Below are positions 22,992 to 31,498 of a DNA stretch of 43,399 nt, one piece after another (within the stretch, counting starts at the first letter, position 1; each line of letters begins with the position of its first letter). Both the position numbers and the translations under genes were made by a program. Location of the stretch: NCBI GenBank assembly GCA_029780415.1, contig JAKOYN010000150.1, positions 1 to 43,399 on the forward strand, read 5' to 3'. This DNA is from RXIX01 sp003989075 (GTDB taxonomy: Bacteria; Pseudomonadota; Gammaproteobacteria; Competibacterales; Competibacteraceae). The notes beneath the pieces are model-generated. The model was not told where the DNA came from. It did not search any database and worked only from the letters and a program-made list of their open reading frames with translations.

Positions 22992-23752
22992 CGGCCATCG
23001 AGCAGTTCACCGAGCGTGCGCAGGATCAGCACCAGATCCTGCTCGCGCGACAGGGTATGCTCGCCATCCTTGATCAGCAGCACCCGCGTATCGTGACTGT
23101 CCAGTTTCTCTGCCACCCGTGTACTGATCTGCCACGGTACATCGGCATCGCCCATACCGTGAATCAGCCGCACCGGCTGCCGGATGGGCAGCGTTGGCTG
23201 TTCCAGCAGCGCGTGCTGGCGCGCCTCCTCGATCAGTTGCCGGGTAATCAGGTACGGCGCGCCATACGGTGAGGGCAGGCTCAGCAGGCCCTCGCGCCAC
23301 AGCCGTTCGCGCTGCCCGGCGTCCAGCCGTTCCCACAGCAGGTACTCGGTGAAATCGGCGGCGCAGGCCAGGCCGAGCAGCCCGGTGATGCGCTCCGAAC
23401 GCTGCAGCGCCACCAGCAGCATCAGCCAGGCGCCCATCGACGAACCTACCAGCACCTGCGGCCCATCGGTCAGCCGATCGAGCATTGCAACGCTTTCCGC
23501 CGCCCAGGCGCCAATCGTGCCGTCAGCAAAATGCCCGGCGGACGCGCCATGCCCCGAGTAATCAAAACGCAGGAATGCCTGGCCGCGCACTCGACACCAG
23601 CGTTCCAGCGCCTGCGCCTTGATGCCGGTCATATCCGAAGTGAAGCCCCCGAGAAACACCACGCCCGGCGCTGCACCCGGGCTGCGCTGATAGGCGAGGG
23701 TCAGGCCGTTGGCCAGCGCCAGCCGCGCCGGCGCATTGTCAGAGGGAGGCAT
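22988..23752 (-). CDS. Alpha/beta-hydrolase, ABHD10-like
   Basis: A 254-residue soluble alpha/beta-hydrolase. It has VVFLGGFTSDMTGIKA after the first strands, LRFDYSGHGAS, the nucleophile elbow VLVGSSMGAWLML with Ser105, an acid in RLIHGMGDADVPW, and the catalytic His in IKDGEHTLSRE. This pattern matches the ABHD10/YqiA-like group, whose members are thioesterases or esterases; the substrate here is not known. AGGAGAAA precedes the ATG. It converges on dnaJ with a 4-bp overlap of the two coding ends, so the two transcripts must overlap. Confidence 0.82.
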   Translation of the reverse strand: MPPSDNAPARLALANGLTLAYQRSPGAAPGVVFLGGFTSDMTGIKAQALERWCRVRGQAFLRFDYSGHGASAGHFADGTIGAWAAESVAMLDRLTDGPQVLVGSSMGAWLMLLVALQRSERITGLLGLACAADFTEYLLWERLDAGQRERLWREGLLSLPSPYGAPYLITRQLIEEARQHALLEQPTLPIRQPVRLIHGMGDADVPWQISTRVAEKLDSHDTRVLLIKDGEHTLSREQDLVLILRTLGELLDGR

Positions 23753-23954
23753 GCGCTATTTCTCCTGGTGAAATGCGAACCGCTAGTCTATTACTGATAC
23801 AAGGCAGGGAAAACCTAAGCTGGCGCGTCGTCTTGATCAGCCTGTGCGCTGAAGGCCCGCCGGGCTGAGCCAGGGTCCGCAAGATCGCGGGTGGCAGTGG
23901 CAAATAAAAAAATGATCCCGGCATCCCGCCTGGCAACCCCGAGGAGAAAAAATC

Positions 23955-25277
23955 ATGAAGAAGCGCTGTGCGATTCTCTGGCTGCGCAATGACTTGCGTC
24001 TGCATGACCACGAAGCCCTGAACCTGCTGGCCGAGACCATGGACCAGTTATTACCGGTCTACTGCTTCGATCCACGCGACTTCGAGATCCAGCCACTCGG
24101 GTTTCCACGTATCGGCGCACTGCGTGCCCGGTTTCTAGTTGAGACTCTGGAAGATCTGCGCGCCGCGCTGCGTGCCCGGGGCAGTGATCTGCATGTGGCC
24201 CTGGGGGCGCCCGAGGTGGTAATCGCGCGGCTGGCGCGGGACTGTGGTGCAGCGGTAGTGTTTGCCGAGCGCCAGATGCTGGGTCCGGCGGTGGAGATCG
24301 AGCGGCGGCTGGTGGCGACACTGGAGCCGCTGGGTGTGCCACTGCGCAGCTACTGGGTCAATACGCTGACGCATCCGAACGATCTGCCGTTTCCGATTGC
24401 CAATCTGCCAGAACGCTTCGATCAGTTTCATCTGGCGGTTGAGAGAGCCGCCGAGCCGCGCCTGCCGTTATCGCCGCCGCATCGTTTGCCGGCGTTTCCG
24501 GCCGGTGTCAGCGGCGACAGCCTGCCAACGCTGCTGCAGGCCATGGGCCTGAGCGCGACGGTGTTCGCGAACGTCAGCCATGCGCCGCGCGGCGGCGAGT
24601 CTACCGCTCTGGCGCGCCTGGAGGATTATGTTCAGGGGCGGCGCGCGTCGCTGGCGACCCGGCGCGGTGGTGCTGGCGACCCCGATCTGGCGCGCAGCGA
24701 TACCTTCGGGCCCTGGCTGGCCTGTGGCGCCCTGTCGCCCCGGCAGATTTATCAATACGTCAAATATTCGGGACTGGAAGCCTGGGCCGATGAGCTGGCG
24801 ACCGGCCTGATTGATGAGCTGCTGTACCGGGATTATTGCCGGCTGCGGGTGCTCAAGCGGGGTGTGCAGGTCGCGCGCTTCGCCGAGCCTGGCGGCGAAA
24901 ATGATGCAGTGGCCGGCGAGCGCTTTGCCTGCTGGCAACAGGGCGCTACCGGTGAGCCGTTCGTCGATGCCCATCTGCGCGAGCTGGCCTGGAGCGGCCG
25001 TCTGGACGGCTTTGGCCGGCGTCTGGTGGCGAGCTACCTGTGTCATGATCTGCATCTGGACTGGCGCTGGGGCGCAGCCTGGTTCGCCGCGCAATTGCTG
25101 GATGATGATCCCTGCGTCAATCTGGCGCTATGGCTGGAGGTGACGGGGCTTTGGCACATCGCCGAACCGGCTATCCGTCTGGATCCGGTTGCCGAAGCGG
25201 CGCGCCGTGATCCACAGGGCCGCTATCGGCACTACTGGCTGGGTGACGAGGCGCGCGCGCTGCGCCACGCTGGTTAA
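23955..25277 (+). CDS. Divergent photolyase/cryptochrome (DASH-like) flavoprotein
   Basis: A 440-residue member of the photolyase/cryptochrome family. The N-terminal alpha/beta domain starts AILWLRNDLRLHDHEAL and has LLPVYCFDPRDF; the FAD domain has TFGPWLACGALSPRQIYQYV, LLYRDYCRLRVL, CWQQGATGEPFVDAHLREL and LDWRWGAAWFAAQLLDDDP followed by CVNLALWL. The tryptophans and the Asn near FAD that I recall from E. coli photolyase appear kept. The stretch after TG, where DASH proteins have an NRGR-like motif, reads LDGFGRR, so the usual Asn/Arg are replaced. GAGGAG lies 9 bases before the ATG. Repair versus photoreceptor role is undecided. Confidence 0.85.
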   Translation: MKKRCAILWLRNDLRLHDHEALNLLAETMDQLLPVYCFDPRDFEIQPLGFPRIGALRARFLVETLEDLRAALRARGSDLHVALGAPEVVIARLARDCGAAVVFAERQMLGPAVEIERRLVATLEPLGVPLRSYWVNTLTHPNDLPFPIANLPERFDQFHLAVERAAEPRLPLSPPHRLPAFPAGVSGDSLPTLLQAMGLSATVFANVSHAPRGGESTALARLEDYVQGRRASLATRRGGAGDPDLARSDTFGPWLACGALSPRQIYQYVKYSGLEAWADELATGLIDELLYRDYCRLRVLKRGVQVARFAEPGGENDAVAGERFACWQQGATGEPFVDAHLRELAWSGRLDGFGRRLVASYLCHDLHLDWRWGAAWFAAQLLDDDPCVNLALWLEVTGLWHIAEPAIRLDPVAEAARRDPQGRYRHYWLGDEARALRHAG

Positions 25278-25292
25278 GCCTATCCTGCAGAC

Positions 25293-26054
25293 TTAGTACG
25301 GCGACGCCTCAGCCCAGACCTGGGCGATCAGTGCCGGCAGCACCACGCCGGCCGCGCCGTGCAGGGCAAAGCTGGCCACTGCGCTGAGCGGGGTCGGCTG
25401 GGGGTTGATCTCAACTACGGTCGCGCCGGCAGCGAGTGCTTGCAGCGGCAGATCAGCAGCCGGATAGACCTGCGCCGAGGTGCCGATGCTGAAAAACACC
25501 TCAGCATGGGTAGCGGCCTGCCCGGCAGCGTGCAGCACCGCTGCTGGCAGCATTTCCCCAAACCAGACCACATCCGGCCGCAGCAGACCGCCACAGCGCG
25601 GGCAGCGTGGTGGCACTTCGTTGTCCTCGCTATCGCCTTCCACCGGCCGATCCTCGGCAAGGCATTTGCTGCGAAACAGGTTGCCATGCAGTTCCAGCAC
25701 CTGATGACTGCCGGCACGGCGGTGCAGGCCATCGACATTCTGCGTGATCAGGGTGAAGGTGGCGATGCGCTGTTCCATGATGACCAGGGCCTGATGGCCC
25801 GGATTAGGCATCGCCTGCCGCACGATCTGCTGACGCCAGGCATACCATTCCCAAACCAGACGTGGATTGCGCCGAAAAGCCTCGGCGTTGGCCAGTTCCT
25901 GTGGGGAATAGCGCGCCCACAGGCCGGTCTGGGCATCGCGGAAGGTCGGGACACCGCTTTCGGCGGAAATGCCCGCGCCGGTGAGAACGGCAACCCGCTG
26001 GGCACTGCGCAGCCGCTCGATCAGTGCAGCGGGGATTGGAAATGGGCCGGTCAT
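25293..26054 (-). CDS. cobB: Sirtuin NAD-dependent protein deacylase
   Basis: A 253-residue sirtuin removing acyl groups from lysines, consuming NAD and releasing nicotinamide. Motifs: VLTGAGISAESGVPTFRD (NAD), TLITQNVDGLHRRAG, LELHGNLF with the catalytic His, a zinc site with CPRCGG, RPDVVWFGEMLP and SIGTSAQVYPAADL. The Tyr and Arg in WEWYAWRQQIV fit the class III signature linked to desuccinylation. The first half of the zinc site shows one clear Cys (RSKC), as in E. coli CobB. It ends 15 bp from the photolyase gene and diverges from the nicotinamidase gene, whose substrate is the sirtuin product. Confidence 0.94.
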   Translation of the reverse strand: MTGPFPIPAALIERLRSAQRVAVLTGAGISAESGVPTFRDAQTGLWARYSPQELANAEAFRRNPRLVWEWYAWRQQIVRQAMPNPGHQALVIMEQRIATFTLITQNVDGLHRRAGSHQVLELHGNLFRSKCLAEDRPVEGDSEDNEVPPRCPRCGGLLRPDVVWFGEMLPAAVLHAAGQAATHAEVFFSIGTSAQVYPAADLPLQALAAGATVVEINPQPTPLSAVASFALHGAAGVVLPALIAQVWAEASPY

Positions 26055-26086
26055 GGGAAGCGTGCCAGAGAGGGATTTAATTGGCG

Positions 26087-26101
26087 TAGTGTATCACGCT
26101 A
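26087..26101. promoter_or_regulatory. Candidate operator in the sirtuin/nicotinamidase divergent region
   Basis: TAGTGTATCACGCTA is a 15-bp palindrome with one mismatched pair (TAG-GT-N3-AC-CTA). It is 33 bp before the sirtuin start and 139 bp before the nicotinamidase start. The NrtR-like regulator encoded downstream is the natural candidate to bind it, but I could not compare it with a verified NrtR consensus. Confidence 0.4.
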
Positions 26102-26239
26102 CCGCACCGTGCCAGTTGTGCGGCAGGCACCGGGCGCGCATAATAGTGGCATAAAGCAACTAATGGCCATGACGCCGGTGCCGCCGGCAGGGTTCGCGTC
26201 CTTGGTCGGGCGCGCCGGAGCAGTGCCGGGAGGGCTGCC

Positions 26240-27037
26240 ATGCGACTCGAATTCCTAATCATCGATCCGCAGAACGATTTCAGCGATACACCGGGCGCGG
26301 CGCTGCCGGTGCCGGGTGCCAGCACCGATGCCGTGCGCCTGGCCGCGCTGCTGGAGCGTCTTGGTGAGCGCATTGACGCCATCCATGTCACCCTCGACAC
26401 CCATCAGCTGGTGGATATTTCCCATCCGGTGTTCTGGTGTGATGGCGCCGGCCAGCCACCACCGCCCTTTACCCAGATTGACGTTGCCGCGGTCGAAAAT
26501 GGCCTCTGGCGTGCGCGGCAGCCACAGCATCAGCAGCGGGTGCTGGATTATGTGCGGGCGCTGCGCGATAACGGCCGCTACACCCTGACCATCTGGCCGC
26601 CGCACTGTCTGGTGGGTACCTGGGGGCATAACGTGATTCCTGTGGTAGCGGCGGCGCTGCGCCACTGGGAAGAGCAGGGCCTTAAGCGGGTCAATTATGT
26701 GATCAAGGGTCACAATCCCTGGACTGAGCACTATTCAGCGCTGCAGGCCGATGTGCCCGATCCGGCCGATCCAGGCACGCAGCTTAACCTGGACCTGCTT
26801 GAGACCCTGCAACAGGCTGATCTGGTGGCCTTGTCCGGGCAGGCGCTGTCGCATTGCGTGGCCAATACCGTGCATGATATTGCAGCGCAGGTCGGCCCGG
26901 AGCAGTTGCATAAGCTGGTGCTGATCGAGGACACCACGTCACCGGTGGCCGGGCTCGAGGCGCTGGCTGGTGAATTCATGGCGACGATGAAGCAGCGCGG
27001 CATGCGAACTGCGCGGGCGGCGGACTTCCTGCGCTGA
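26240..27037 (+). CDS. pncA: Nicotinamidase-like cysteine hydrolase
   Basis: A 265-residue isochorismatase-fold hydrolase, best read as nicotinamidase (nicotinamide to nicotinate, NAD salvage). The catalytic triad is visible: Asp9 in FLIIDPQNDF, Lys156 in YVIKGHNP, Cys206 in LSHCVANTV. Metal ligands are likely in TLDTHQLVDISHPVFW, and WPPHCLVGTWGH is typical of the longer form of the family. Classic PncA is about 210 residues, so the exact substrate is slightly uncertain. GGGAGGG lies 7 bases before the ATG. It is first in a plus-strand unit with the PP2C-like gene and the Nudix regulator. Confidence 0.87.
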   Translation: MRLEFLIIDPQNDFSDTPGAALPVPGASTDAVRLAALLERLGERIDAIHVTLDTHQLVDISHPVFWCDGAGQPPPPFTQIDVAAVENGLWRARQPQHQQRVLDYVRALRDNGRYTLTIWPPHCLVGTWGHNVIPVVAAALRHWEEQGLKRVNYVIKGHNPWTEHYSALQADVPDPADPGTQLNLDLLETLQQADLVALSGQALSHCVANTVHDIAAQVGPEQLHKLVLIEDTTSPVAGLEALAGEFMATMKQRGMRTARAADFLR

Positions 27038-27066
27038 GCGAGGGTGATGATGAAGATGATGACGCG

Positions 27067-27894
27067 ATGAAACTGGCTCTGGATTCGCACTACACCATCG
27101 GCAAGCTGCATCTGTGCTGTGAGGATTATGGCTGCCACGGGCGTACGCCGTTGCCGCATGTGATTCTCGCCGATGGCTGTTCAGCAGCGCCGGATAGTGA
27201 TGTCGGCGCCCGGTTGCTGGTGCTCAACGCCCGCCGCCTGCTGCCGCAGTTCATGCGTCGCGATCTGGATGCCAGTGGCCGGCAGGCCCAGCACTGGCGG
27301 CTGGGTCGGCGCGTGGTGCGCAGTGCGGCGCGCCAGGCCCGTGACATGGGGCTGCATCTGGCGGCGCTGGATGCCACTCTAGTGGTGGCCTGGTGTGATG
27401 GCCTGACCGTTCACATCCACCTGTACGGTGATGGCTGCATCCTGACCCGCAACCGCGACGGGATGCTGGCGGCGATCCAGGTCGAATACGCCGAGAATAT
27501 GCCCTATTACCTGTCCTATCTGCTCGACCGCCAGCGCTGGGCGCTGTATCAATCCGCGGTGGGCGATGCGCGGATAGCGCAGCGTGTGCGCCATCTGCGT
27601 GAGGGTGGCGACGATGGCCGGCTGGAAGCATTCGACACACCGGCGGTGTTCAGTTTTCCGCTGGCGGCATTTCCTACCGTTGCCGTGGCCACCGATGGCC
27701 TGCATTCCCTGATCGAAGCGGACACCGGCGCGCGTCTGGATCTACTGGAAGTGGCGCGGTCGGTGCTGGATTTCGATAGCCTCGACAGTGACTTTGTCCG
27801 CCGCCGCCTGCGCAAGACCCTGGCCGAGTATGGTCGGCGGCTGGTGTTCAATCTCGATGATCTCAGCCTGGGGGTGTTTGCCGCGGCTCGCTAA
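27067..27894 (+). CDS. PP2C-like phosphatase domain protein in the NAD cluster
   Basis: A 275-residue soluble protein with a diverged PP2C (PPM) fold. Metal-site motifs are recognisable in order: CCEDYGCHG, then VILADGCSAAPDSDVGARLL (the DG-G type motif), LDATLVVAW, LYGDGCIL, VAVATDGLHSLI (the SDG motif) and LDDLSLGVFAA (the final DD/DN motif). It therefore may be an active Ser/Thr phosphatase, but the substrate is unknown. It lies 29 bp after the nicotinamidase gene and 44 bp before the NrtR-like gene, so it is likely in one operon with NAD-salvage functions. Such a gene is not part of the textbook NAD pathway. Only a weak ribosome-binding site precedes the ATG. Confidence 0.68.
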   Translation: MKLALDSHYTIGKLHLCCEDYGCHGRTPLPHVILADGCSAAPDSDVGARLLVLNARRLLPQFMRRDLDASGRQAQHWRLGRRVVRSAARQARDMGLHLAALDATLVVAWCDGLTVHIHLYGDGCILTRNRDGMLAAIQVEYAENMPYYLSYLLDRQRWALYQSAVGDARIAQRVRHLREGGDDGRLEAFDTPAVFSFPLAAFPTVAVATDGLHSLIEADTGARLDLLEVARSVLDFDSLDSDFVRRRLRKTLAEYGRRLVFNLDDLSLGVFAAAR

Positions 27895-27938
27895 GGCGTG
27901 GCGCTGGCGTGCCCTGGTTTCCACTTGCCTGCCCCAAT

Positions 27939-28685
27939 ATGAGTACCTCGACGCCCAATCTGGAAGAAGCGGCCTTTCTTCGCCACTATGACCCGGCGCT
28001 ATACGACCGGCCTTCATTCAGTGTTGATCTGGTGATTTTCACCGCGCACGAGGCCCAGTTGCAGGTTTTGCTGGTCAAGCGCGGCGCGCATCCCTACAAG
28101 GGCTGCTGGGCGCTGCCGGGTGGTTTTCTCGATCTGCACCGCGATTCGACCCTGCAAGCCTGTGCCGAACGCAAGCTGCTGGAGAAGACAGGCGTCAAAG
28201 CGCCCTATCTGGAACAGCTCAGAACCTACGGCTCGCGTGATCGCGACCCGCGCCACTGGACCGCCACCGCTGCCTATTTCGCGCTGATCGCTGCACCGGC
28301 CGTGCATCTTGGCGGTGGACCGGACGCGGTGCGCTGGGCACCGGTCTGCGACCGGGCTGTTGCCGATCCGCTGGCCTTTGATCATGCGACCATTCTTGCT
28401 GATGCCATCGAGCGGCTGCGCGCCAAGCTCGAATATACCCACATCGCCGTACATCTGCTGCCGGAGGAATTCACCCTGCCGCAGTTGCAGCAGGTCTACG
28501 AGATCATTCTGCAGCAACCGCTGGACAAGAGTTCCTTCCGCCGCCGGGTGGCTGAGGCCGACATGCTTGAACCGGTCGCGCGCCAGTCGCGCAACGGTTC
28601 CGGTCGTCCGGCGCAGTTCTATCGCTTCCGCGACTACGACCGGCGCACCTTCTTTCCGCGCAGCATCAGCCGTAACGCCCGCTGA
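27939..28685 (+). CDS. nrtR: NrtR-like Nudix transcriptional regulator of NAD metabolism
   Basis: A 248-residue protein with a Nudix-fold N-terminal domain and a C-terminal winged helix. FSVDLVIFTAHEAQLQVLLVKRG and CWALPGGFLDLHRDSTLQACAER are the Nudix part; its box is degenerate (KLLEKTG instead of REL-EETG), so hydrolysis is doubtful and ADP-ribose sensing more likely. The winged helix is LLPEEFTLPQLQQVYEIIL through DKSSFRRRVAEADMLEP, followed by GRPAQFYRF. NrtR family repressors control NAD synthesis and salvage genes, which fits the neighbours. The start at MSTSTPNLEEA is chosen by similarity; a GTG at 27909 would add 10 residues. No strong Shine-Dalgarno supports either. Confidence 0.86.
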   Translation: MSTSTPNLEEAAFLRHYDPALYDRPSFSVDLVIFTAHEAQLQVLLVKRGAHPYKGCWALPGGFLDLHRDSTLQACAERKLLEKTGVKAPYLEQLRTYGSRDRDPRHWTATAAYFALIAAPAVHLGGGPDAVRWAPVCDRAVADPLAFDHATILADAIERLRAKLEYTHIAVHLLPEEFTLPQLQQVYEIILQQPLDKSSFRRRVAEADMLEPVARQSRNGSGRPAQFYRFRDYDRRTFFPRSISRNAR

Positions 28686-28697
28686 TCCGCCACGCGC

Positions 28698-29189
28698 TTA
28701 GAAAAAGCGCAGATAAGCCTCCAGCACGCGCAAGGTATAGTTGCTGGAGCCGCTGCTGCGGTACTGGTTAGGATCGCCCGTCATCCACCACGCGGCCACG
28801 CGCTGTACGGCAATGATTTCGTTATGATCGCTGGCGGTGAGCTGCTCGACCAGAATCGGCTTGATCACACAGATCAGCACCCGTCGCGCCAGTGCCGGAT
28901 CGGCGGCGAACTGTTCCGGTGTCACCGCCTGCTCCAGGCAGCGCTGCGACCAGCGGCTGATGTTGTCCGGCTTGACCCGCCAGTCGCTGTACAGGCCGGG
29001 ATCGGCATTCGCCGGCGGCGCGGCCAGCCGCAGCGCTTCCACGAGGGCCTCGACCTTGGCGTCGGACAGCGGTGCCGGTGCGGCGGCCAGTGGCGGTGCC
29101 AGTAGCATCCAGAACAGCAGCAGAGCCAGCGCTGGCGGCCAGTAGCGTGCTCGGGGAGCAGGGGTAATAGCGGACAGTTGATGCGACAT
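28698..29189 (-). CDS. Hypothetical exported protein
   Basis: A 163-residue protein that I do not recognise. A hydrophobic stretch at about residues 17-38 (YWPPALALLLFWMLLAPPLA, then AAPAP) looks like a Sec signal peptide cleaved after an Ala-x-Ala site. The mature part of about 125 residues is helical, with two cysteines (RCLEQA and LICVIKP) that may form a disulphide in the periplasm, and a C-terminal WWMTGDPNQY / NYTLRVLEAYLRFF segment. It is downstream of comM on the same strand, 47 bp apart, and converges with the Nudix regulator (12 bp). An upstream in-frame extension exists but would bury the signal peptide. Confidence 0.6.
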   Translation of the reverse strand: MSHQLSAITPAPRARYWPPALALLLFWMLLAPPLAAAPAPLSDAKVEALVEALRLAAPPANADPGLYSDWRVKPDNISRWSQRCLEQAVTPEQFAADPALARRVLICVIKPILVEQLTASDHNEIIAVQRVAAWWMTGDPNQYRSSGSSNYTLRVLEAYLRFF

Positions 29190-29236
29190 CGGTTTTCGCT
29201 CGCGATAGGTGGAGAAAGCGATAGGCAGGCAGCGCC

Positions 29237-30745
29237 CTAGCGATGCACATTGCGGTCCAGTGCGCGGTAACTGATCGCCTCGGTCAGATGTGGAGTGCGA
29301 ATCGTATCGCTGCCCGCCAGATCCGCAATGGTCCGGGCTACCTTCAGGATGCGGTGATAGGCGCGCGGCGATAGACCCAATCGCTCCAGCGCCTGCTCCA
29401 ACAGACGATAATCGGCCTCGCTCAGCGCGCAATCGCGCTCGATTTCGCGCGTACCCAGGGCGCTGTTGGGTTTGCCAGCCCGGCGCAGTTGTCGCTCGCG
29501 GGCAGTGCAGACCCGTGCGCGCACCGTGGCGCTGTCTTCCTCGACGGTATCACCGCGCAGGGCCCGGTGCGCCAGGCGTGGCACTTCGATGTGCAGGTCG
29601 ATGCGATCGACCAGCGGGCCGGAAACCCGCGCCCGATAGCGGCGCACCTGTTCGGCGCCACAGGCGCACCGCCGCTCGGCATCACCCAGATAGCCGCAGG
29701 GGCAGGGATTCATCGCGGCCACCAGTTGAAAGCGTGCCGGAAAATCGGCCTGCCGGGCGGCGCGCGAGATGGTGATACGACCCGATTCCAGAGGCTCGCG
29801 CAGAACTTCCAGCACGCGCCGTTCATACTCGGGTAGTTCGTCAAGGAACAGCACGCCATGGTGAGCCAGGGAGATTTCCCCAGGCCGCGGCTGACCGCCA
29901 CCACCGACCAGAGCAACTGCCGAGGCAGTGTGGTGTGGGGCACGGAACGGGCGTATGCCCCACTGCGACAGGTCCAGACCCTGGGTGCTGACCGAGGCAA
30001 TCGCCGCGGTTTCCAGCGCTTCGACTTCATTCAGCGGCGGCAGGATGCCAGGCAGGCGGCTGGCCAGCATGGTCTTGCCGGTGCCCGGTGGTCCGATAAA
30101 CAGCAGGTTATGACCGCCGGCGGCGGCGATTTCCAAAGCGCGCTTGGCATGCTGCTGACCGCGCACCTCGTTCAGGTCGCGCAGACTGCCGATGACGGGT
30201 GCCGGCGGCGGCCGTTCCGGAATCTGCAGGGCCGAACCGGTGTTCAGTTGCCGGCAGATATCCAGCAGATGCGCAGCACCCAGGACCTGCGCGCCGCTGA
30301 CCAGCAGCGCTTCTGCGGCGTTATCGCCCGGCACCAGCAGGGTGCGCCCGGCATCGCGACAAGCCAGCGTCGCTGGCAATACCCCGCGCACCCCGCGCAG
30401 TTCGCCACCCAGAGCCAGTTCGCCGAGGCATTCATATTGACCCAGGCGCGCGTGACTGATCTGGCCCGAGGCGGCCAGGATGCCCAGCGCGATGGGCAGG
30501 TCGAAGCGGCCACCTTCCTTGGGCAGGTCAGCCGGCGCCAGGTTGATGGTGATGCGCCGCGCTGGGAATTCAAACTGGCTGTTGAGAATTGCGCCGCGTA
30601 CCCGGTCCTTGCTTTCCTTCACCGCCGCTTCCGGCAGGCCGACAATGAATAAACCCGGCAGGCCGCCGGATAGATGCACTTCCACCCGGACCAGCGGGGC
30701 ATCAATACCGATTTGGGCGCGGGTGTAGACAATGGCGAGCGACAT
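29237..30745 (-). CDS. comM: ComM/YifB Mg-chelatase-like AAA+ ATPase
   Basis: A 502-residue ComM, a hexameric helicase for branch migration during natural transformation. The N-terminal Lon-protease-like domain has SLAIVYTRAQIGIDAPLVRVEVHL and GLPEAAVKESKDRVRGAI; the AAA+ core has LLFIGPPGTGKTMLASRLPGIL (P-loop near residue 219), GVLFLDELPEYERRVLEVL (Walker B) and MNPCPCGYLG; a cysteine cluster (CACG) follows. The C-terminal part is the Mg-chelatase lid (GLSPRAYHRILKVARTIADL). It implies, but does not prove, natural competence. Confidence 0.96.
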   Translation of the reverse strand: MSLAIVYTRAQIGIDAPLVRVEVHLSGGLPGLFIVGLPEAAVKESKDRVRGAILNSQFEFPARRITINLAPADLPKEGGRFDLPIALGILAASGQISHARLGQYECLGELALGGELRGVRGVLPATLACRDAGRTLLVPGDNAAEALLVSGAQVLGAAHLLDICRQLNTGSALQIPERPPPAPVIGSLRDLNEVRGQQHAKRALEIAAAGGHNLLFIGPPGTGKTMLASRLPGILPPLNEVEALETAAIASVSTQGLDLSQWGIRPFRAPHHTASAVALVGGGGQPRPGEISLAHHGVLFLDELPEYERRVLEVLREPLESGRITISRAARQADFPARFQLVAAMNPCPCGYLGDAERRCACGAEQVRRYRARVSGPLVDRIDLHIEVPRLAHRALRGDTVEEDSATVRARVCTARERQLRRAGKPNSALGTREIERDCALSEADYRLLEQALERLGLSPRAYHRILKVARTIADLAGSDTIRTPHLTEAISYRALDRNVHR

Positions 30746-30881
30746 GGCAATTCCGTTAGCAGCCGGGCAGTACGGCAGCGACTATGCCCGCCCGCTGGTT
30801 CATCATGGTGCAGTTAACGCTACGAGTGGGCGCGTTTTTTGACCTTTTTTGGTGCAATAGGTGGTGACGGCATGCGCCGCA

Positions 30882-31181
30882 TTACTCATCGCTATCCGGT
30901 TCAGCCGGTTTTTCCGCTGTTTTACGGCGCTTGGCACTGCTTATCCTGGCTTCCAGTTCGCTGACCTGGGTTTCCAGCTCTTCCAGCTTGGCGCGCGTCT
31001 TGGCGAGCACGCCCTGCTGCACTTCAAATTCCTCGCGCGTGACCAGGTCGAGCTTGGCGAAGGCTACCTGCAGGGCGGCGTGCAGGTTTTTCTCCATCTC
31101 CGCCTGAAATTGCCGTACTCCGGGGGGAACGGCCTCGGCGAAGCGCTTGGCGATGTCGTCGAACACCTTGGGATCAATCAT
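30882..31181 (-). CDS. ubiK: Ubiquinone biosynthesis accessory factor UbiK
   Basis: A 99-residue protein of the BMFP (YqiC) family that helps late ubiquinone synthesis steps together with UbiJ. The N-terminal amphipathic helix (MIDPKVFDDIAKRFAEAVPPG) is the membrane-contact part, and the C-terminal coiled coil (TREEFEVQQGVLAKTRAKLEELETQVSELE) makes trimers. The tail is basic then acidic. The ATG at 31181 has GGAG about 9 bases upstream. It sits upstream of comM and divergent from glnK, an arrangement seen in other gammaproteobacteria. Confidence 0.93.
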   Translation of the reverse strand: MIDPKVFDDIAKRFAEAVPPGVRQFQAEMEKNLHAALQVAFAKLDLVTREEFEVQQGVLAKTRAKLEELETQVSELEARISSAKRRKTAEKPAEPDSDE

Positions 31182-31255
31182 GGCCCTGTCTCCAGTCGTG
31201 GGTTGCAATGCTGCAAGTGTAACGGGATTTTTGAGTTTCTGCGCACTGCTGTGTG

Positions 31256-31272
31256 AGCACCTTTTTGGTGCA
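31256..31272. promoter_or_regulatory. NtrC-binding site upstream of glnK
   Basis: AGCACC-TTTTT-GGTGCA matches the NtrC consensus TGCACC-N5-GGTGCA at all arm bases but the first. It is about 100 bp upstream of the sigma-54 promoter, a usual activator distance. Confidence 0.75.
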
Positions 31273-31368
31273 AAGATGGGTTCTGACGCGCGACAGGCGA
31301 TCGAATATCACCGGTAATGAGTGGATGGCACAATGATAATAGACTGTATAAAAAGAAAAAAATGCTGC

Positions 31369-31384
31369 TGGCATACGATGTGCT
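31369..31384 (+). promoter_or_regulatory. Sigma-54 promoter of glnK-amtB
   Basis: TGGCAT (31369-31374) and TGCT (31381-31384) place GG and GC exactly 10 bases apart, the hallmark -24/-12 spacing. It is 115 bp upstream of the glnK ATG, and an NtrC-like site lies further upstream. Confidence 0.75.
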
Positions 31385-31498
31385 TTGCGGTGGCAACACC
31401 AATCAAGCCCCGGTGCCGGCGGCGTGGATGTGCCGGAGAGCCGGTGTAACGCGCCCGCCCTGCGTGGGAGTTCAAGCCATCATGGAGACAAGCAAGTC

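Noticed and set aside
30841..30856. NtrC-like half site between ubiK and comM
   Set aside because: Only the right half GGTGCA is good (GACCTTTTTTGGTGCA); without a sigma-54 promoter nearby it is likely chance.
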